DNA of 33,018 bases from Candidatus Methanophagales archaeon (GCA_030612405.1 JAUWNY010000004.1:1-33018), one strand, 5' to 3'; shown: positions 1 to 9,204, counted from the first letter of the stretch. The notes: a model not told the origin generated them from the sequence alone. Program-made: numbers and translations.

Positions 1-2
1 TT

Positions 3-344
3 GTGGAGAAACCGCCAAAACCTACTAATGCCTTTTTAGGCGAGGCGGTTTTGCTTGATAAGAACTTGAAAAAAGGGGAAGTAGTGGAAATAAGGTGTGG
101 AACTGCAAAAGTAAGTGGTGAGATAAAAGAGATAAGAGAAAAGATAGATTCGGAGACAGGAGCAGTTTTAGAGAGCAATCCAGAAGAGATAAATGAGCAT
201 GATGCGGCAACTATTGTCTTTGCGACCGAGCCGCTGGTGGTAGAGGAATTCGCGGAGATTCCAGAACTCGGACGGTTTGTTCTCGTAAAAGCTAACAAGA
301 ATATAGGGGCTGGAGTGGTCTTACAAACAAACTTTTCTTTTTAA
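3..344 (+). CDS. C-terminal domain of an EF-1A/EF-Tu/CysN-family translation-type GTPase (5' end cut by window)
   Basis: FLGEAVLLDKNLKKGEVVEIRCGTAKVSGEIKEI...IPELGRFVLVKANKNIGAGVV resembles domain III of EF-1A/CysN; ORF open at left edge. Confidence 0.6.
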   Translation: MEKPPKPTNAFLGEAVLLDKNLKKGEVVEIRCGTAKVSGEIKEIREKIDSETGAVLESNPEEINEHDAATIVFATEPLVVEEFAEIPELGRFVLVKANKNIGAGVVLQTNFSF

Positions 345-392
345 AAGAAACCTTTACTAAAGAAAGCATTTTCTTTCTAAAGAAAGAACCTA
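316..392. repeat. AT-rich block of nested TTTCTTT/AAAGAAA inverted repeats
   Basis: cttttctttttaaaagaaacc...aaagaaagcattttctttctaaagaaag; similar block recurs at ~31668-31790. Confidence 0.45.
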
Positions 393-478
393 TAATAAAT
401 AAAAATAAACCTAATCTTGGTGATGAATATGGGGACAAAGGTAATAGCGATATATAAGCTTGAAGGAGTGAAAAAATA

Positions 479-1300
479 ATGGATAAAAGGTTGGAAGCCA
501 TGACTGGAGAAAGAGATAAGGGAACATTTCTCGTATTAGGCATAGATGCGGCGACATGGGCTGTTGTGAACGCGAATTTAAGCAAGTTGAGTAATTTTGA
601 GCGGTTGATTAAGCTTGGCAAAAGCAAAGTAATTACGCTGACGGAGAAGCCTATATCCGCATCTATCTGGTGCGGTATGTTCTCAGGTAAGCTTTTCACG
701 GAGCACAAACATGAAAGTTATGTTGTTAATGGCGATATTGTAAAGCGAGCGGATATTAAAGTGGATTTTATATGGGATATTCTACATGCGAGAGGAAAGA
801 ATGTAAAAGCGTTGAACGTACCTTTTGTTGTGCCGCCTTATTCATTCAACGTAGATTTTAAGCCCATCGGTTTTGGATTGCCCACGAATGAAAAGGAATG
901 GGGAGAGGAGCTGGAACGAGTTACGGAGAAGACGAAAGAACTTTTAGTGGAGGAGAAGCCGGATTTGCTCATCGCTGTTTATACGTTTTTGGATAGGATT
1001 CAGCACTTCCACTGGGGTGAGGAATACGTTGTCGAGTGGTATGAGCGAATGGATGAGAAGATAGGAGAACTGATATTCGATACAGGTTTCTTAGATGGGA
1101 ACAACAAGTTGATTGTGATTTCTGATCATGGGTTCTGCTCTTTTGGGGAGGCGAAGGTGCAGACGCTGCCGGAATACACGAAAGAGGGGCAATTAAAGGG
1201 AGACCATCATGAAGATGCATTTCTGGTAACGGTGAACGTGGATTACGAGGTAGAGAGACCGCAGGATGTCTTTTTTGCGATTGAGGAAGAGATTCTATGA
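479..1300 (+). CDS. Alkaline phosphatase superfamily protein (type I phosphodiesterase/nucleotide pyrophosphatase-like)
   Basis: VLGIDAATW start, SASIWCGMFSG nucleophile-like region, LDRIQHFHW, SDHGF and GDHHEDAFL metal-ligand-like motifs; SD aaggagtg upstream. Confidence 0.75.
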   Translation: MDKRLEAMTGERDKGTFLVLGIDAATWAVVNANLSKLSNFERLIKLGKSKVITLTEKPISASIWCGMFSGKLFTEHKHESYVVNGDIVKRADIKVDFIWDILHARGKNVKALNVPFVVPPYSFNVDFKPIGFGLPTNEKEWGEELERVTEKTKELLVEEKPDLLIAVYTFLDRIQHFHWGEEYVVEWYERMDEKIGELIFDTGFLDGNNKLIVISDHGFCSFGEAKVQTLPEYTKEGQLKGDHHEDAFLVTVNVDYEVERPQDVFFAIEEEIL

Positions 1301-1311
1301 AGGAAATACTT

Positions 1312-1487
1312 GTATTTGTTTAGCTCCTTTTTATAACCACCAGATTACACAGATTTTCACGAGAAAAAGAATAGTAGTGACATAGTTTTAGTACGCATTT
1401 AACTACTTTATACCATATAAGTTAATCCCAAGTTCTTGTGTTAATCTTGTGAAATCTCGTGGTTTTTTTAGTTAGCTATACAAATAC
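1312..1487. repeat. ~176-bp element bounded by imperfect inverted repeats (GTATTTGTTTAGCT..TTTTATAACCACCAGATTACACA / TTGTGAAATCTCGTGGTT..TAGCTATACAAATAC)
   Basis: left arm 1312-1350 compared with reverse complement of right arm 1445-1487; same termini at 31640-31831. Confidence 0.6.
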
Positions 1488-1508
1488 TTTTTTGCAAGAA
1501 TAGCATAG

Positions 1509-1952
1509 CTATTCAACAACCGCTATTACTTCGCATGGTGCATTCTTCTTCAAATCATCTACAATTTTAGCACGTTTTTCTACCAATATCGTATCTACAT
1601 TATATCTCTGTATCACTTCGACAACCGTTTCAACAAAGGGCCCTTTAACTCTTATTGTCTCAAAGGCTATGCCACGTTTTTCCGCTTCCTTTTCCAATCT
1701 GGCTAATCGCTTCGAGATGACCTCTTCCCTATCTGCGTTTATATCTACCTCTAATCGCTCTACAACCTTTTCACCAAGAAAACCCAGATCATGCGTTAAC
1801 CGGGCAACCTTTTCGGCAATATTCATATCTCGCACGCTTAATATGATCAGATCGGCTTTATTATTCGCCGCAAGATCCAGTGCCTGCATTGCCAGTTTTT
1901 TGTGGATTGAAGTAGCAGAAAAAGCTACTAATATTTTAGCTTTCGTCTCCAT
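1509..1952 (-). CDS. Universal stress protein (UspA)-like protein
   Basis: KILVAFSATSIHKKLAMQALDLAANNKADLIILSVRD...VDTILVEKRAKIVDDLKKNAPCEVIAVVE, USP-like fold order. Confidence 0.7.
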   Translation of the reverse strand: METKAKILVAFSATSIHKKLAMQALDLAANNKADLIILSVRDMNIAEKVARLTHDLGFLGEKVVERLEVDINADREEVISKRLARLEKEAEKRGIAFETIRVKGPFVETVVEVIQRYNVDTILVEKRAKIVDDLKKNAPCEVIAVVE

Positions 1953-1975
1953 GATTTATCTATCTTTATATTAAA

Positions 1976-3391
1976 TTAAATTAAGTTGATACCAATTAAA
2001 GGCCAATATGTAAATACCATAATAATAAAAACTACCCATGCAGTTAAATTTAAAATGGATGCAGGCAGCAGGATTTGACGTATCGTATAATAGCCAGCCG
2101 AATATGCAATTGCATTTGGCGGCGTGCCCATAGGCAGGATAAATGCAAGTCCTGATGGTATGGCTATCAGAAACACCATAATTATAGGGTTTATGCCAAC
2201 TATATCACCTATACTGAATCCAATGGGTATGAGAATCGCAACACATGCCGAATTACTGATCGCCTCTGTAAGGAATATAGCGATAAGAGGTAATATCAGA
2301 ACTACAATGACCGATGTCAACGTGAGGTTATCCAAAACGGTCATAGCAGCCCATTCTGCCGCTCCTGTCGATGCCAGTGCAGATCCGATGGCGATTGCCC
2401 CGCCGTACATTAGGATTATTCCCCAGTTGACATTGGATTCCACATCTCGCCATTTCAGCACATTGAGCATGAAGAGCAAAACAGCAGAAAGAATCGCTAT
2501 TACTGCTAATCCTATTGTATTACCAATAAATATCCATGAACATACGGTCAGCAGCATAACACACCCCACCTTCTTTTCTGCCCTCGTTATCTTACCTACG
2601 GCTACTAGTTCAGATCTGAGTACTTCTTTTGCCGGTTTGATTGTGTGTATATCCATTTTCAAAAAAAGATTTAATATGACAAAAGCAATTGCAAGCATTA
2701 CAAATACTATTGGCATCGCAGCCACCATCCACTCAAAGAAAGTTATTTCAAGACCTGTGCTTTCTTTTAATAAGCCGATAGCAAGTGGGTTCCTTGCACC
2801 GCCAAGCAGCGTTCCCACACCGCCTATCACGGCACCCCACGCCAGTGATAGAAACAGAAGTGCACCGTAATTGCTGTTTAACTTTTCTAAATCTAAACTG
2901 TTCGCAATCGCGGCAACCACCGGGAACATCATGGCTGCAACGGCGTGTTCCGGCATTATAAACGATAAAGATGCGCACGTTAGCATTATGCCCGCCAACA
3001 ATTTACGGGGTGTGCTGTCAAATTTATTGAGCATAAGCAAAGCCATTCTTTTGCTTAACCCTGTCTCAATCATTGCAGCGGCAAGGATGAAAGCACCAAG
3101 GATAAAGAATACTGCTGAGTTTCCAAACAGAGCAAAAGCATCTTTACTCGGCATCACGCCTAGTAGAGGGAGAAGAGCGATTACAAACAGACCCGTCACA
3201 GAAAGTGGCAGCGCGTTTGTTATCCACAGTATAATAGCACATGCAAAGATCCCTATTGCATTTTTTGCTTCCGTAGACAGTCCTGCCGGTGCAGGCGATA
3301 CCACAAAAACTGCAAGTACGAGTAATGAAAAAGCTATGACGATATATTGTCCTTTTCTATTCATGTTATTTTTGTATATAAAGTATAACAT
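1976..3391 (-). CDS. DASS/SLC13-family anion (sulfate/dicarboxylate):sodium symporter; likely start at the internal Met of MNRKGQYIV
   Basis: multi-TM ORF with IILWITNALPLSVTGLFVIALLPLLGV, EHAVAAMMFPV, FLTEAISNSACVAILIPIG and PMGTPPNAIAYSAGY motifs. Confidence 0.88.
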   Translation of the reverse strand: MLYFIYKNNMNRKGQYIVIAFSLLVLAVFVVSPAPAGLSTEAKNAIGIFACAIILWITNALPLSVTGLFVIALLPLLGVMPSKDAFALFGNSAVFFILGAFILAAAMIETGLSKRMALLMLNKFDSTPRKLLAGIMLTCASLSFIMPEHAVAAMMFPVVAAIANSLDLEKLNSNYGALLFLSLAWGAVIGGVGTLLGGARNPLAIGLLKESTGLEITFFEWMVAAMPIVFVMLAIAFVILNLFLKMDIHTIKPAKEVLRSELVAVGKITRAEKKVGCVMLLTVCSWIFIGNTIGLAVIAILSAVLLFMLNVLKWRDVESNVNWGIILMYGGAIAIGSALASTGAAEWAAMTVLDNLTLTSVIVVLILPLIAIFLTEAISNSACVAILIPIGFSIGDIVGINPIIMVFLIAIPSGLAFILPMGTPPNAIAYSAGYYTIRQILLPASILNLTAWVVFIIMVFTYWPLIGINLI

Positions 3392-3410
3392 CTACCTATA
3401 AATTTAATTT

Positions 3411-3460
3411 GGGACGCAGATTTACACGGATTTGATTTTTTCTGCGTTAATCTGTGTCCA
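3411..3460. repeat. Hairpin-like inverted repeat of the CGCAGATTTACACGGATT family
   Basis: gggacgcagatttacacggatttgatt / ttctgcgttaatctgtgtcca; related arm aaatcagcgtaaatctgtgtctt at 3682-3707. Confidence 0.6.
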
Positions 3461-3555
3461 TAAAATACTTTTTGTATGATAATCTTTTCTTTTGGTTTTG
3501 TGGGCCCTAAGTAAATACTTAACCGAACACACAGGTCTAAGCATCTTAAAATGTA

Positions 3556-3599
3556 TATTTATATATACTATACTATGTTAAGATTAGGAGGAGTATGAT
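3556..3599 (+). promoter_or_regulatory. Putative archaeal-type TATA element plus SD (aggaggag)
   Basis: tatttatatatactatacta followed by ttaggaggagtatgat before ATG at 3600. Confidence 0.4.
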
Positions 3600-3686
3600 A
3601 TGTCCATAACTGTGTCAAAAGAAGAAGTAATAGGATTTGAGAAGCTAAAGGCAATCTCGCAAATCGCTCCAATTGAAAAAGAATAA
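3600..3686 (+). pseudogene. 28-aa ORF, likely N-terminal remnant of an antitoxin-like gene
   Basis: MSITVSKEEVIGFEKLKAISQIAPIEKE* with strong SD; head-only fragment. Confidence 0.35.
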
Positions 3687-3707
3687 ATCAGCGTAAATCT
3701 GTGTCTT
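3682..3707. repeat. Arm of CGCAGATTTACACGGATT-type repeat, inverted relative to 3411-3437
   Basis: aataaatcagcgtaaatctgtgtctt; reverse complement aagacacagatttacgctgatttatt vs gggacgcagatttacacggatttgatt. Confidence 0.6.
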
Positions 3708-3725
3708 GAAAGATAAGTTAAAACC

Positions 3726-3818
3726 ATGTCCGAAATCGTTAATCAAAACCTGCGAAAAATAGCAAAAGCTTTTATGATTAAAAATAAATCAGTGAAATGG
3801 AAAGATGAGTGGATGTAG
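3726..3818 (+). pseudogene. N-terminal fragment of a flippase gene, similar to the head of the downstream flippase
   Basis: MSEIVNQNLRKIAKAF... vs MSKNVNQSLKKIAKGT... at 4263; both preceded by 'accatgtcc'; stops after 30 aa. Confidence 0.6.
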
Positions 3819-3852
3819 AAGGCAAGAGGCTAAAGGCGAGAGGCTAAAGACT
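3818..3852. repeat. Left arm of inverted repeat flanking the four-helix-bundle gene
   Basis: gaaggcaagaggctaaaggcgagaggctaaagactt. Confidence 0.7.
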
Positions 3853-3853
3853 T

Positions 3854-4219
3854 ATGGGTAGTTTTAAAGAACTTAGAGTTTGGCAGAAGGGAAAAGACCT
3901 TGCTGTTTACATCTACCAAATAACAAACACCGGCAATTTTGCAAAGGATTATGGGTTAAGAGATCAAATCAGGCGTGCGGTAGTTTCTATTCCGAGTAAC
4001 ATTGCAGAAGGCGATGAGAGAGAAACAGATAAAGAGGCTGTTCGCTACTTTTACATTGCTAAAGGGTCATCTGCTGAAGTGTTGACACAAGCAACTATTG
4101 CCTTTGAAATAGGATATATCCCAAAAGAGACATTTTTTGAGATAGAGAAAGGATGTATAGAAATATCAAGTATGCTTTCAAAATTGATCTCGGCACGGTC
4201 GAAGACCTTTAGCCCTTAG
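3854..4219 (+). CDS. Four helix bundle protein (23S rRNA intervening-sequence protein/IVP-like family)
   Basis: FKELRVWQKGKDLAVYIYQIT...YGLRDQIRRAVVSIPSNIAEG...RYFYIAKGSSAEVLTQ is diagnostic of the family. Confidence 0.92.
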   Translation: MGSFKELRVWQKGKDLAVYIYQITNTGNFAKDYGLRDQIRRAVVSIPSNIAEGDERETDKEAVRYFYIAKGSSAEVLTQATIAFEIGYIPKETFFEIEKGCIEISSMLSKLISARSKTFSP

Positions 4220-4243
4220 CCTTTTGCCTTTAGCCCTTTCCCT
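4202..4243. repeat. Right arm of inverted repeat flanking the four-helix-bundle gene (overlaps its stop codon)
   Basis: aagacctttagcccttagccttttgcctttagccctttccc, reverse complement of GGCTAAAGGC-type units. Confidence 0.7.
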
Positions 4244-4262
4244 ATAGATAAAAAGAGATACC

Positions 4263-5819
4263 ATGTCCAAAAACGTAAACCAATCGCTCAAAAAAATAGC
4301 AAAAGGCACTGGTATAATCTTCACCGGCACAATAATTGGCCTGCTCTTAGCTTTTGTCAGCCGAGTCATTATCGTCAGATACACCACCCAAACAGAATAC
4401 GGAATCTTCTCTCTGGCATTAGTTTTGATGAGCATCTTTGCTATGATTTCAACCTTAGGACTACAAAGTGGGGTTACCAGACAAATCGCTTATTTCAGAG
4501 GGAAAAAGGATAGTAAAAAAGTAAGTGGCATTGTCATATCATCCATTCAGATCGCTCTGGTTGCCAGCATTTTTTTCTCTATTTTTCTTTTTTTTGTTTC
4601 AGATATAATTTCAGTAAAAGCATTTCACAGCCCTGAATTATCCACGCCACTGAAAATATTCGCTATTGCAATTCCTTTTTCCGTTTTTATTGTTATTTTT
4701 ACGTCAATCTTCCGTGGATTTGACAGAGTGGAGCCCAACGTATATTTCCAAAACATTTTAAGAAACGTTCTTTTACTGCCGCTTTTGGGTATAGTTATCC
4801 TGTTTGGTTTATCTTTTCTTGGACTACTGTATGCATATTTAGCATCAATCGCACTCACTTGCATTGCCTTTGCAGTGTATGCCGCGAAAAAATTGCCCGT
4901 TTCTGTTAAAGGAGAGAAAAATACCAATGTCGGTTCGTTGAGAAAAGAGCTATTATTCTTCTCGCTTCCACTAATGGTTAACAGTATATTAGGAATGATT
5001 ATGCACTGGACCGATACTTTAATGCTCGGATATTTCAAGACGCCAGATGTAGTTGGATTATACAATGCTGCATTACCACTCGCAAATCTCATTCCAGTGG
5101 TTTTAACGTCAATGCTTTTCCTCTATGTTCCAATCGCATCGCAGTTATACTCGCAAAATTTGATGGGTGAATTGAGAAGAAACTATGCAATTCTTACAAA
5201 ATGGATGTTCGCATTAACACTTCCCCTTTTTCTCATAATATTTCTGTTTCCGGAAACCGTATTGAACATTCTATTTGGTGCTCGTTATATTCAAGTGGGT
5301 CTGGCACTTCAAATCATGGCTTTGGGTATGTTCATTCACACCTTTTTAGGACCCAATGGCGCCACTTTAATGATTGCCGGGAAAACGAGATTTTTGATGT
5401 GGACCGGTTTAATTGGTGCAATTATGAACATAGCGCTAAATATTTTTTTGATTCCGCTATTAGGGATTATCGGTGCGGCTATTGCTTCTGCATCCTCACT
5501 TGCCGTGATAAACTTACTTAATTCAACAAGGCTTTATCTGCTTTTCAGAATACATCCGTTCACGAAGAATTATATCAAGCCAATTTTAATATCGGTTTTG
5601 CTTGTTTTCGTTATTTTTACACTTGTAAGGAGTGTGGTTGATGGGATACCTTTCTGGTTGCTGCTGATGTTTCTTATAATATTCCTGGGGGCGTATGGTT
5701 TATCGATACTGCTGACAAAGAGTTTTGATAAAGAGGATATAATGATGCTGCTTACGATAGAAAAAAGGCTGGGAGTTGATCTTACGTCAATAAAAAATAT
5801 ATTGAAGAGGTTTATATAG
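4263..5819 (+). CDS. Flippase / polysaccharide biosynthesis (Wzx/PST-like) membrane protein
   Basis: ~12-14 TM segments, FTGTIIGLLLAFVSRVIIVRYTTQTEYGIFSLALVLM start typical of oligosaccharide flippases. Confidence 0.9.
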   Translation: MSKNVNQSLKKIAKGTGIIFTGTIIGLLLAFVSRVIIVRYTTQTEYGIFSLALVLMSIFAMISTLGLQSGVTRQIAYFRGKKDSKKVSGIVISSIQIALVASIFFSIFLFFVSDIISVKAFHSPELSTPLKIFAIAIPFSVFIVIFTSIFRGFDRVEPNVYFQNILRNVLLLPLLGIVILFGLSFLGLLYAYLASIALTCIAFAVYAAKKLPVSVKGEKNTNVGSLRKELLFFSLPLMVNSILGMIMHWTDTLMLGYFKTPDVVGLYNAALPLANLIPVVLTSMLFLYVPIASQLYSQNLMGELRRNYAILTKWMFALTLPLFLIIFLFPETVLNILFGARYIQVGLALQIMALGMFIHTFLGPNGATLMIAGKTRFLMWTGLIGAIMNIALNIFLIPLLGIIGAAIASASSLAVINLLNSTRLYLLFRIHPFTKNYIKPILISVLLVFVIFTLVRSVVDGIPFWLLLMFLIIFLGAYGLSILLTKSFDKEDIMMLLTIEKRLGVDLTSIKNILKRFI

Positions 5820-5851
5820 GTGTATACACATCTTAGATGTAGATAGATGAA

Positions 5852-6097
5852 ATGCCCGAAAAAAATATTGTTGGAATAGCAAAGGTAAAGCAGCCACAGA
5901 ACAAGTCAGAGATTAGAAACCAACTATTCAATCTATTAGGTCTGATGAAAGAGAAGGGTAAAATCAAAATCCCTACAAAAGCAAATATAATGATCAAACC
6001 GAACATCTGTCTCGTCAGAGGTTATGAAACGGGCGCAACTGTTGACCCTTTTATCGTTAAATGCCTCGTGGATTGGCTATCCAAAACTGGTTATTAA
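5852..6097 (+). pseudogene. Truncated DUF362-like protein (N-terminal ~80 aa only)
   Basis: ANIMIKPNICLVRGYETGATVDPFIVKCLVDWLSKTGY* resembles DUF362 N-terminus, then stops just before the next gene. Confidence 0.55.
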
Positions 6098-6110
6098 GAA
6101 AGATATAACT

Positions 6111-7529
6111 ATGGGAAATATTAAACGAAGCGTTGTGGATATAATAAAGAAGCATGCATTAATTCATAAGATGGCTCGATATGCATATAAAGATTACAAC
6201 GACATAAAGAATAGAAGAGAATTTTATTCGAGAATTAAGCAAATAAATCCCGATGAGTATCTTGATACCTCAAATAAACCGGATTTGAATGTCATCATAC
6301 TCACGGTTGATTGCTTACGAGATTCTCAGCTATCATATAATGGATATTTTAGAGAGACTACTCCATTTCTTGATTCGATAAGAGGGTCTAAGTTTACAGC
6401 AATCTCTTCAGCACCCTGGACATATCCCTCAGTAGCTTCGATTTTAACCGGGTTATATCCCCATACTCATGGTGGTATTCTTTCAGGAAAAGTGAAGGAG
6501 TTCTATCTGAAAAATTTCATGAAGATAAAAGGAAACTTATTAACTTTACCTGAGATACTATTTCTCTTAGGATATAGAACTTATTTTGGAACAGCGATAG
6601 ATGTAGCATTTTATCCTCTTAGAGGTAGGGTTGTCCCATCAAAACAAAAAGGTATAGGTGATTATAGCGCAGAGGAATTACTTGAAGATTTAAAGAAGTG
6701 GATTTCAAAAAGTGATAAACCTTTCTTCGCTTATGTCCAGCTTGGGGACCTCCATGAACCTCTAAATCCCCCCAATAGCTTTAGAAATTTCTTTGGAGAG
6801 GTAAAAAACCTCCATAATATTGATTTGTGGGACTTTAGAAGGAGAGAAGAACAGAGAGGAAAAAAGTTCCAGGAGTATAAAGAGAATAGAATACTGCTTT
6901 ATGATAATACCCTTAGATATGTTGATTATTCAATCGAGCAGTTCCATAGCTTCCTCGAAGATTCCGGACTTATTGATTCCACTGTTCTTATAATTACGGC
7001 AGATCATGGCGATGAGTTCTGGGAGCATGCCGAATTAGAGGCTAAGAACTTCTATGATCCAAGAGGTTTTTATGGGGAGGGGCATGGTCATAACGTGTTT
7101 AACGAGATTATTGAAGTCCCGCTTATATTATCCTGGCCTAAAATTCCAAACAAAAGATATGGTAAATTAGTTAGCACAATAGACATTATGCCAACTATTC
7201 TTGATTTGCTTGGAGTAAACCATAAGCTGAGTTTTGATGGGTTAAATCTTTTCGAGAGTAAGGAAAAAAGAGCTTTGCTTAATGAAGCAGCGGGCTTTGG
7301 ATACGAGAAAAAAGCATTGGTTATAGGGAGATTCAAGTTGATATACTCTAAGCATGATGATATAGCATGGGTTTTTGATCTTGAGAAAGATTCAGAAGAG
7401 CAAAATCCGATTAGAGATGAAGAATTAGTTAGTATGTTTGTTGATAAGTTAAATAGGATACTTGCAAAAAGGGGGAAACTAAAAATAAGAGAAATCATTA
7501 AATTAAAAGAGAGCGGTATAAACAAGTGA
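6111..7529 (+). CDS. Sulfatase-like alkaline phosphatase superfamily protein (start refined from 6024 to MGNIKRSVV)
   Basis: NVIILTVDCLRDSQLSYNGY, SSAPWTYPSVASILTGLYPHTHGG, ITADHGDEFWEH motifs. Confidence 0.85.
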   Translation: MGNIKRSVVDIIKKHALIHKMARYAYKDYNDIKNRREFYSRIKQINPDEYLDTSNKPDLNVIILTVDCLRDSQLSYNGYFRETTPFLDSIRGSKFTAISSAPWTYPSVASILTGLYPHTHGGILSGKVKEFYLKNFMKIKGNLLTLPEILFLLGYRTYFGTAIDVAFYPLRGRVVPSKQKGIGDYSAEELLEDLKKWISKSDKPFFAYVQLGDLHEPLNPPNSFRNFFGEVKNLHNIDLWDFRRREEQRGKKFQEYKENRILLYDNTLRYVDYSIEQFHSFLEDSGLIDSTVLIITADHGDEFWEHAELEAKNFYDPRGFYGEGHGHNVFNEIIEVPLILSWPKIPNKRYGKLVSTIDIMPTILDLLGVNHKLSFDGLNLFESKEKRALLNEAAGFGYEKKALVIGRFKLIYSKHDDIAWVFDLEKDSEEQNPIRDEELVSMFVDKLNRILAKRGKLKIREIIKLKESGINK

Positions 7530-7553
7530 AAACTTGATATTATGGAACACTAG

Positions 7554-8960
7554 CTAAATTTTCATATTCTTTTTCAATTTACTTAATCTCTGACTGATTA
7601 GCTTTTTCTCTTCTTTGCTTTTTAAATTACTTAACCAACTAAATAAATTTTTTCTAAGCATTTTAGCGATTTCCGGCTTCTCTTCAACAATATTCTGCAT
7701 TTCCTCTGGATCGCTTTCCAAGTGATAGAGTTCTTCTATCCCTCCATGAATTACGCCGCAGTATCTACATGTTGCAGCTTCTTTTGAAGGGGAATATATA
7801 TATTTCCATTTATTAGTTCTGATTGTTTTTTTATTTTCAGTGTAAGACTCCTCAGCAACTATGAAAGAACGGAGAGAATTTACTTCTCCTCTTATTGTCG
7901 GAACTAAAGTTATACCATCGAATTCGGATTCTTTGAATGGAATGTTTAGAATATCCAAAAGAGTGGGTACTATATCAACGTGTTGGACAAAACCTTTGAT
8001 TCTTTTTCCCTCCACAGGTAAGTTATTAAAAATTAAAGGGATATGTATTGATTCGTCATACAAACCATGATGATCAAAAAATATTCCGTGTTCAATCAAA
8101 CTCTCGCCATGATCTGAAGTTATCACAAAAATCGTATTCTCATATATACCTTGTTCTTTGAAATATTTTACCAATCTTCCAATTTCTTGATCCACATATT
8201 TTATAGCTGAATCATACATTGCACTTACTTCTTCTGCAGTTGTCGCTTTCCCTGCGGCTTTCAGCAGATACTCTTTCCATTGTTCATTTCCAATGCTTGC
8301 AAATAACTTCTCCAATTCTTTGCCGTCTCCTTCTGGTTTAAGTTCGTTATAAATGCTTTCTGGAGCGTTGTAAGGGGTATGGGTATCCCAGTAATGTATA
8401 AAGAGAAAGAAAGGTTTGTTACAATTATTAACAAGTTCAAGTGCCTTATCCGTCAGTTTGGTTGCGGTATGTATTGAAGAATTAGAAGATGTCGTTTTTC
8501 TGTATATTTTCTTTATTTTATCTGAAAAAGTGTCAGGAAGTTTGTTCACTATTTTTGAGAGAATTTTTAAATGCTTTTTCTGCATAGCATCGCTTAAATA
8601 ATATTCAAATCCCTTTTTGTGCCATCTACCCAACCAATCTATACCAATAGTTTTATAACCATTGTCCCTTAATATCTCTGATAAAAATCGGATTTTTTGT
8701 TTATAGAAGTTCTGAAGCATGGAATTTGTTACTTTTTCGCTGTGATTTCTTATACCATGGGAAATTGGATACTTACCGGAGAGTATTGTTGTGAAAGAAG
8801 GATCCGTTGTATTGATACAACTAAAAGCGTTCTCGAAAGTAATTCCTTTCTTTGCCAAATTATCTATATTTGGGCTGGTCTCCTTATCGTATGCATAACA
8901 GCCTAAATGGTCTGCTCTAAGGGCATCTATCCCTATTAGGACTATATTTTTGTGTTTCAT
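7554..8960 (-). CDS. Sulfatase-like alkaline phosphatase superfamily protein
   Basis: NIVLIGIDALRADHLGCYAYDKETSPNIDNLAKKG, TTDPSFTTILSGKYPISHG, FVITSDHGESLIEHG. Confidence 0.88.
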   Translation of the reverse strand: MKHKNIVLIGIDALRADHLGCYAYDKETSPNIDNLAKKGITFENAFSCINTTDPSFTTILSGKYPISHGIRNHSEKVTNSMLQNFYKQKIRFLSEILRDNGYKTIGIDWLGRWHKKGFEYYLSDAMQKKHLKILSKIVNKLPDTFSDKIKKIYRKTTSSNSSIHTATKLTDKALELVNNCNKPFFLFIHYWDTHTPYNAPESIYNELKPEGDGKELEKLFASIGNEQWKEYLLKAAGKATTAEEVSAMYDSAIKYVDQEIGRLVKYFKEQGIYENTIFVITSDHGESLIEHGIFFDHHGLYDESIHIPLIFNNLPVEGKRIKGFVQHVDIVPTLLDILNIPFKESEFDGITLVPTIRGEVNSLRSFIVAEESYTENKKTIRTNKWKYIYSPSKEAATCRYCGVIHGGIEELYHLESDPEEMQNIVEEKPEIAKMLRKNLFSWLSNLKSKEEKKLISQRLSKLKKNMKI

Positions 8961-9067
8961 TGCACACCCTCTTTTACAATCCTGAACTCCCTTTCTAAAA
9001 GCTCATTGAAAGAAGGGAATATCCTCGCATAAATCCTTCTAATTACGCTTTTCATGTTTTCACCCAT
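8957..9067 (-). other. 36-aa small ORF overlapping (ATGA) the start of the downstream sulfatase-like gene; possible fragment
   Basis: MGENMKSVIRRIYARIFPSFNELLEREFRIVKEGVQ*, TGA overlaps ATG at 8960-8957. Confidence 0.4.
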
Positions 9068-9204
9068 TTCTCTTAACTTAGTAAGTGTAGGTAATCTTCC
9101 ATCCTTCAGCTCCTCAGCCCATGCATCTCCTTTCATCTAAACTTTTAAATACATTTTGCAATAAGATGTATTTATTGATAGGTATATAAAAAGGTGATGG
9201 AAAT

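Noticed and set aside
429-479. 16-aa ORF MGTKVIAIYKLEGVKK* overlapping the start of the 479 gene
   Set aside because: Too short to assign; could be chance, so not listed as a feature.
2124-3401. Long plus-strand ORFs (2124-2870 and 2871-3401) opposite the DASS transporter
   Set aside because: Antisense to a convincing multi-TM transporter; the translations are low-complexity with no recognisable family motif.
3854-4219. Four-helix-bundle protein as an Avd component of a diversity-generating retroelement
   Set aside because: No reverse transcriptase or template/variable repeat found in the window; sequence fits the IVP-type family better.
4625-5092. Minus-strand 155-aa ORF inside the flippase
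   Set aside because: Shadow ORF of a clear membrane-protein gene; no motif or RBS support.
5820-5830. GTGTATACAC palindrome after the flippase as an operator
   Set aside because: Single short palindrome, expected by chance in AT-rich intergenic DNA.
7088-7525. Minus-strand 145-aa ORF inside the sulfatase-like gene
   Set aside because: Antisense shadow ORF; composition mirrors the coding strand.
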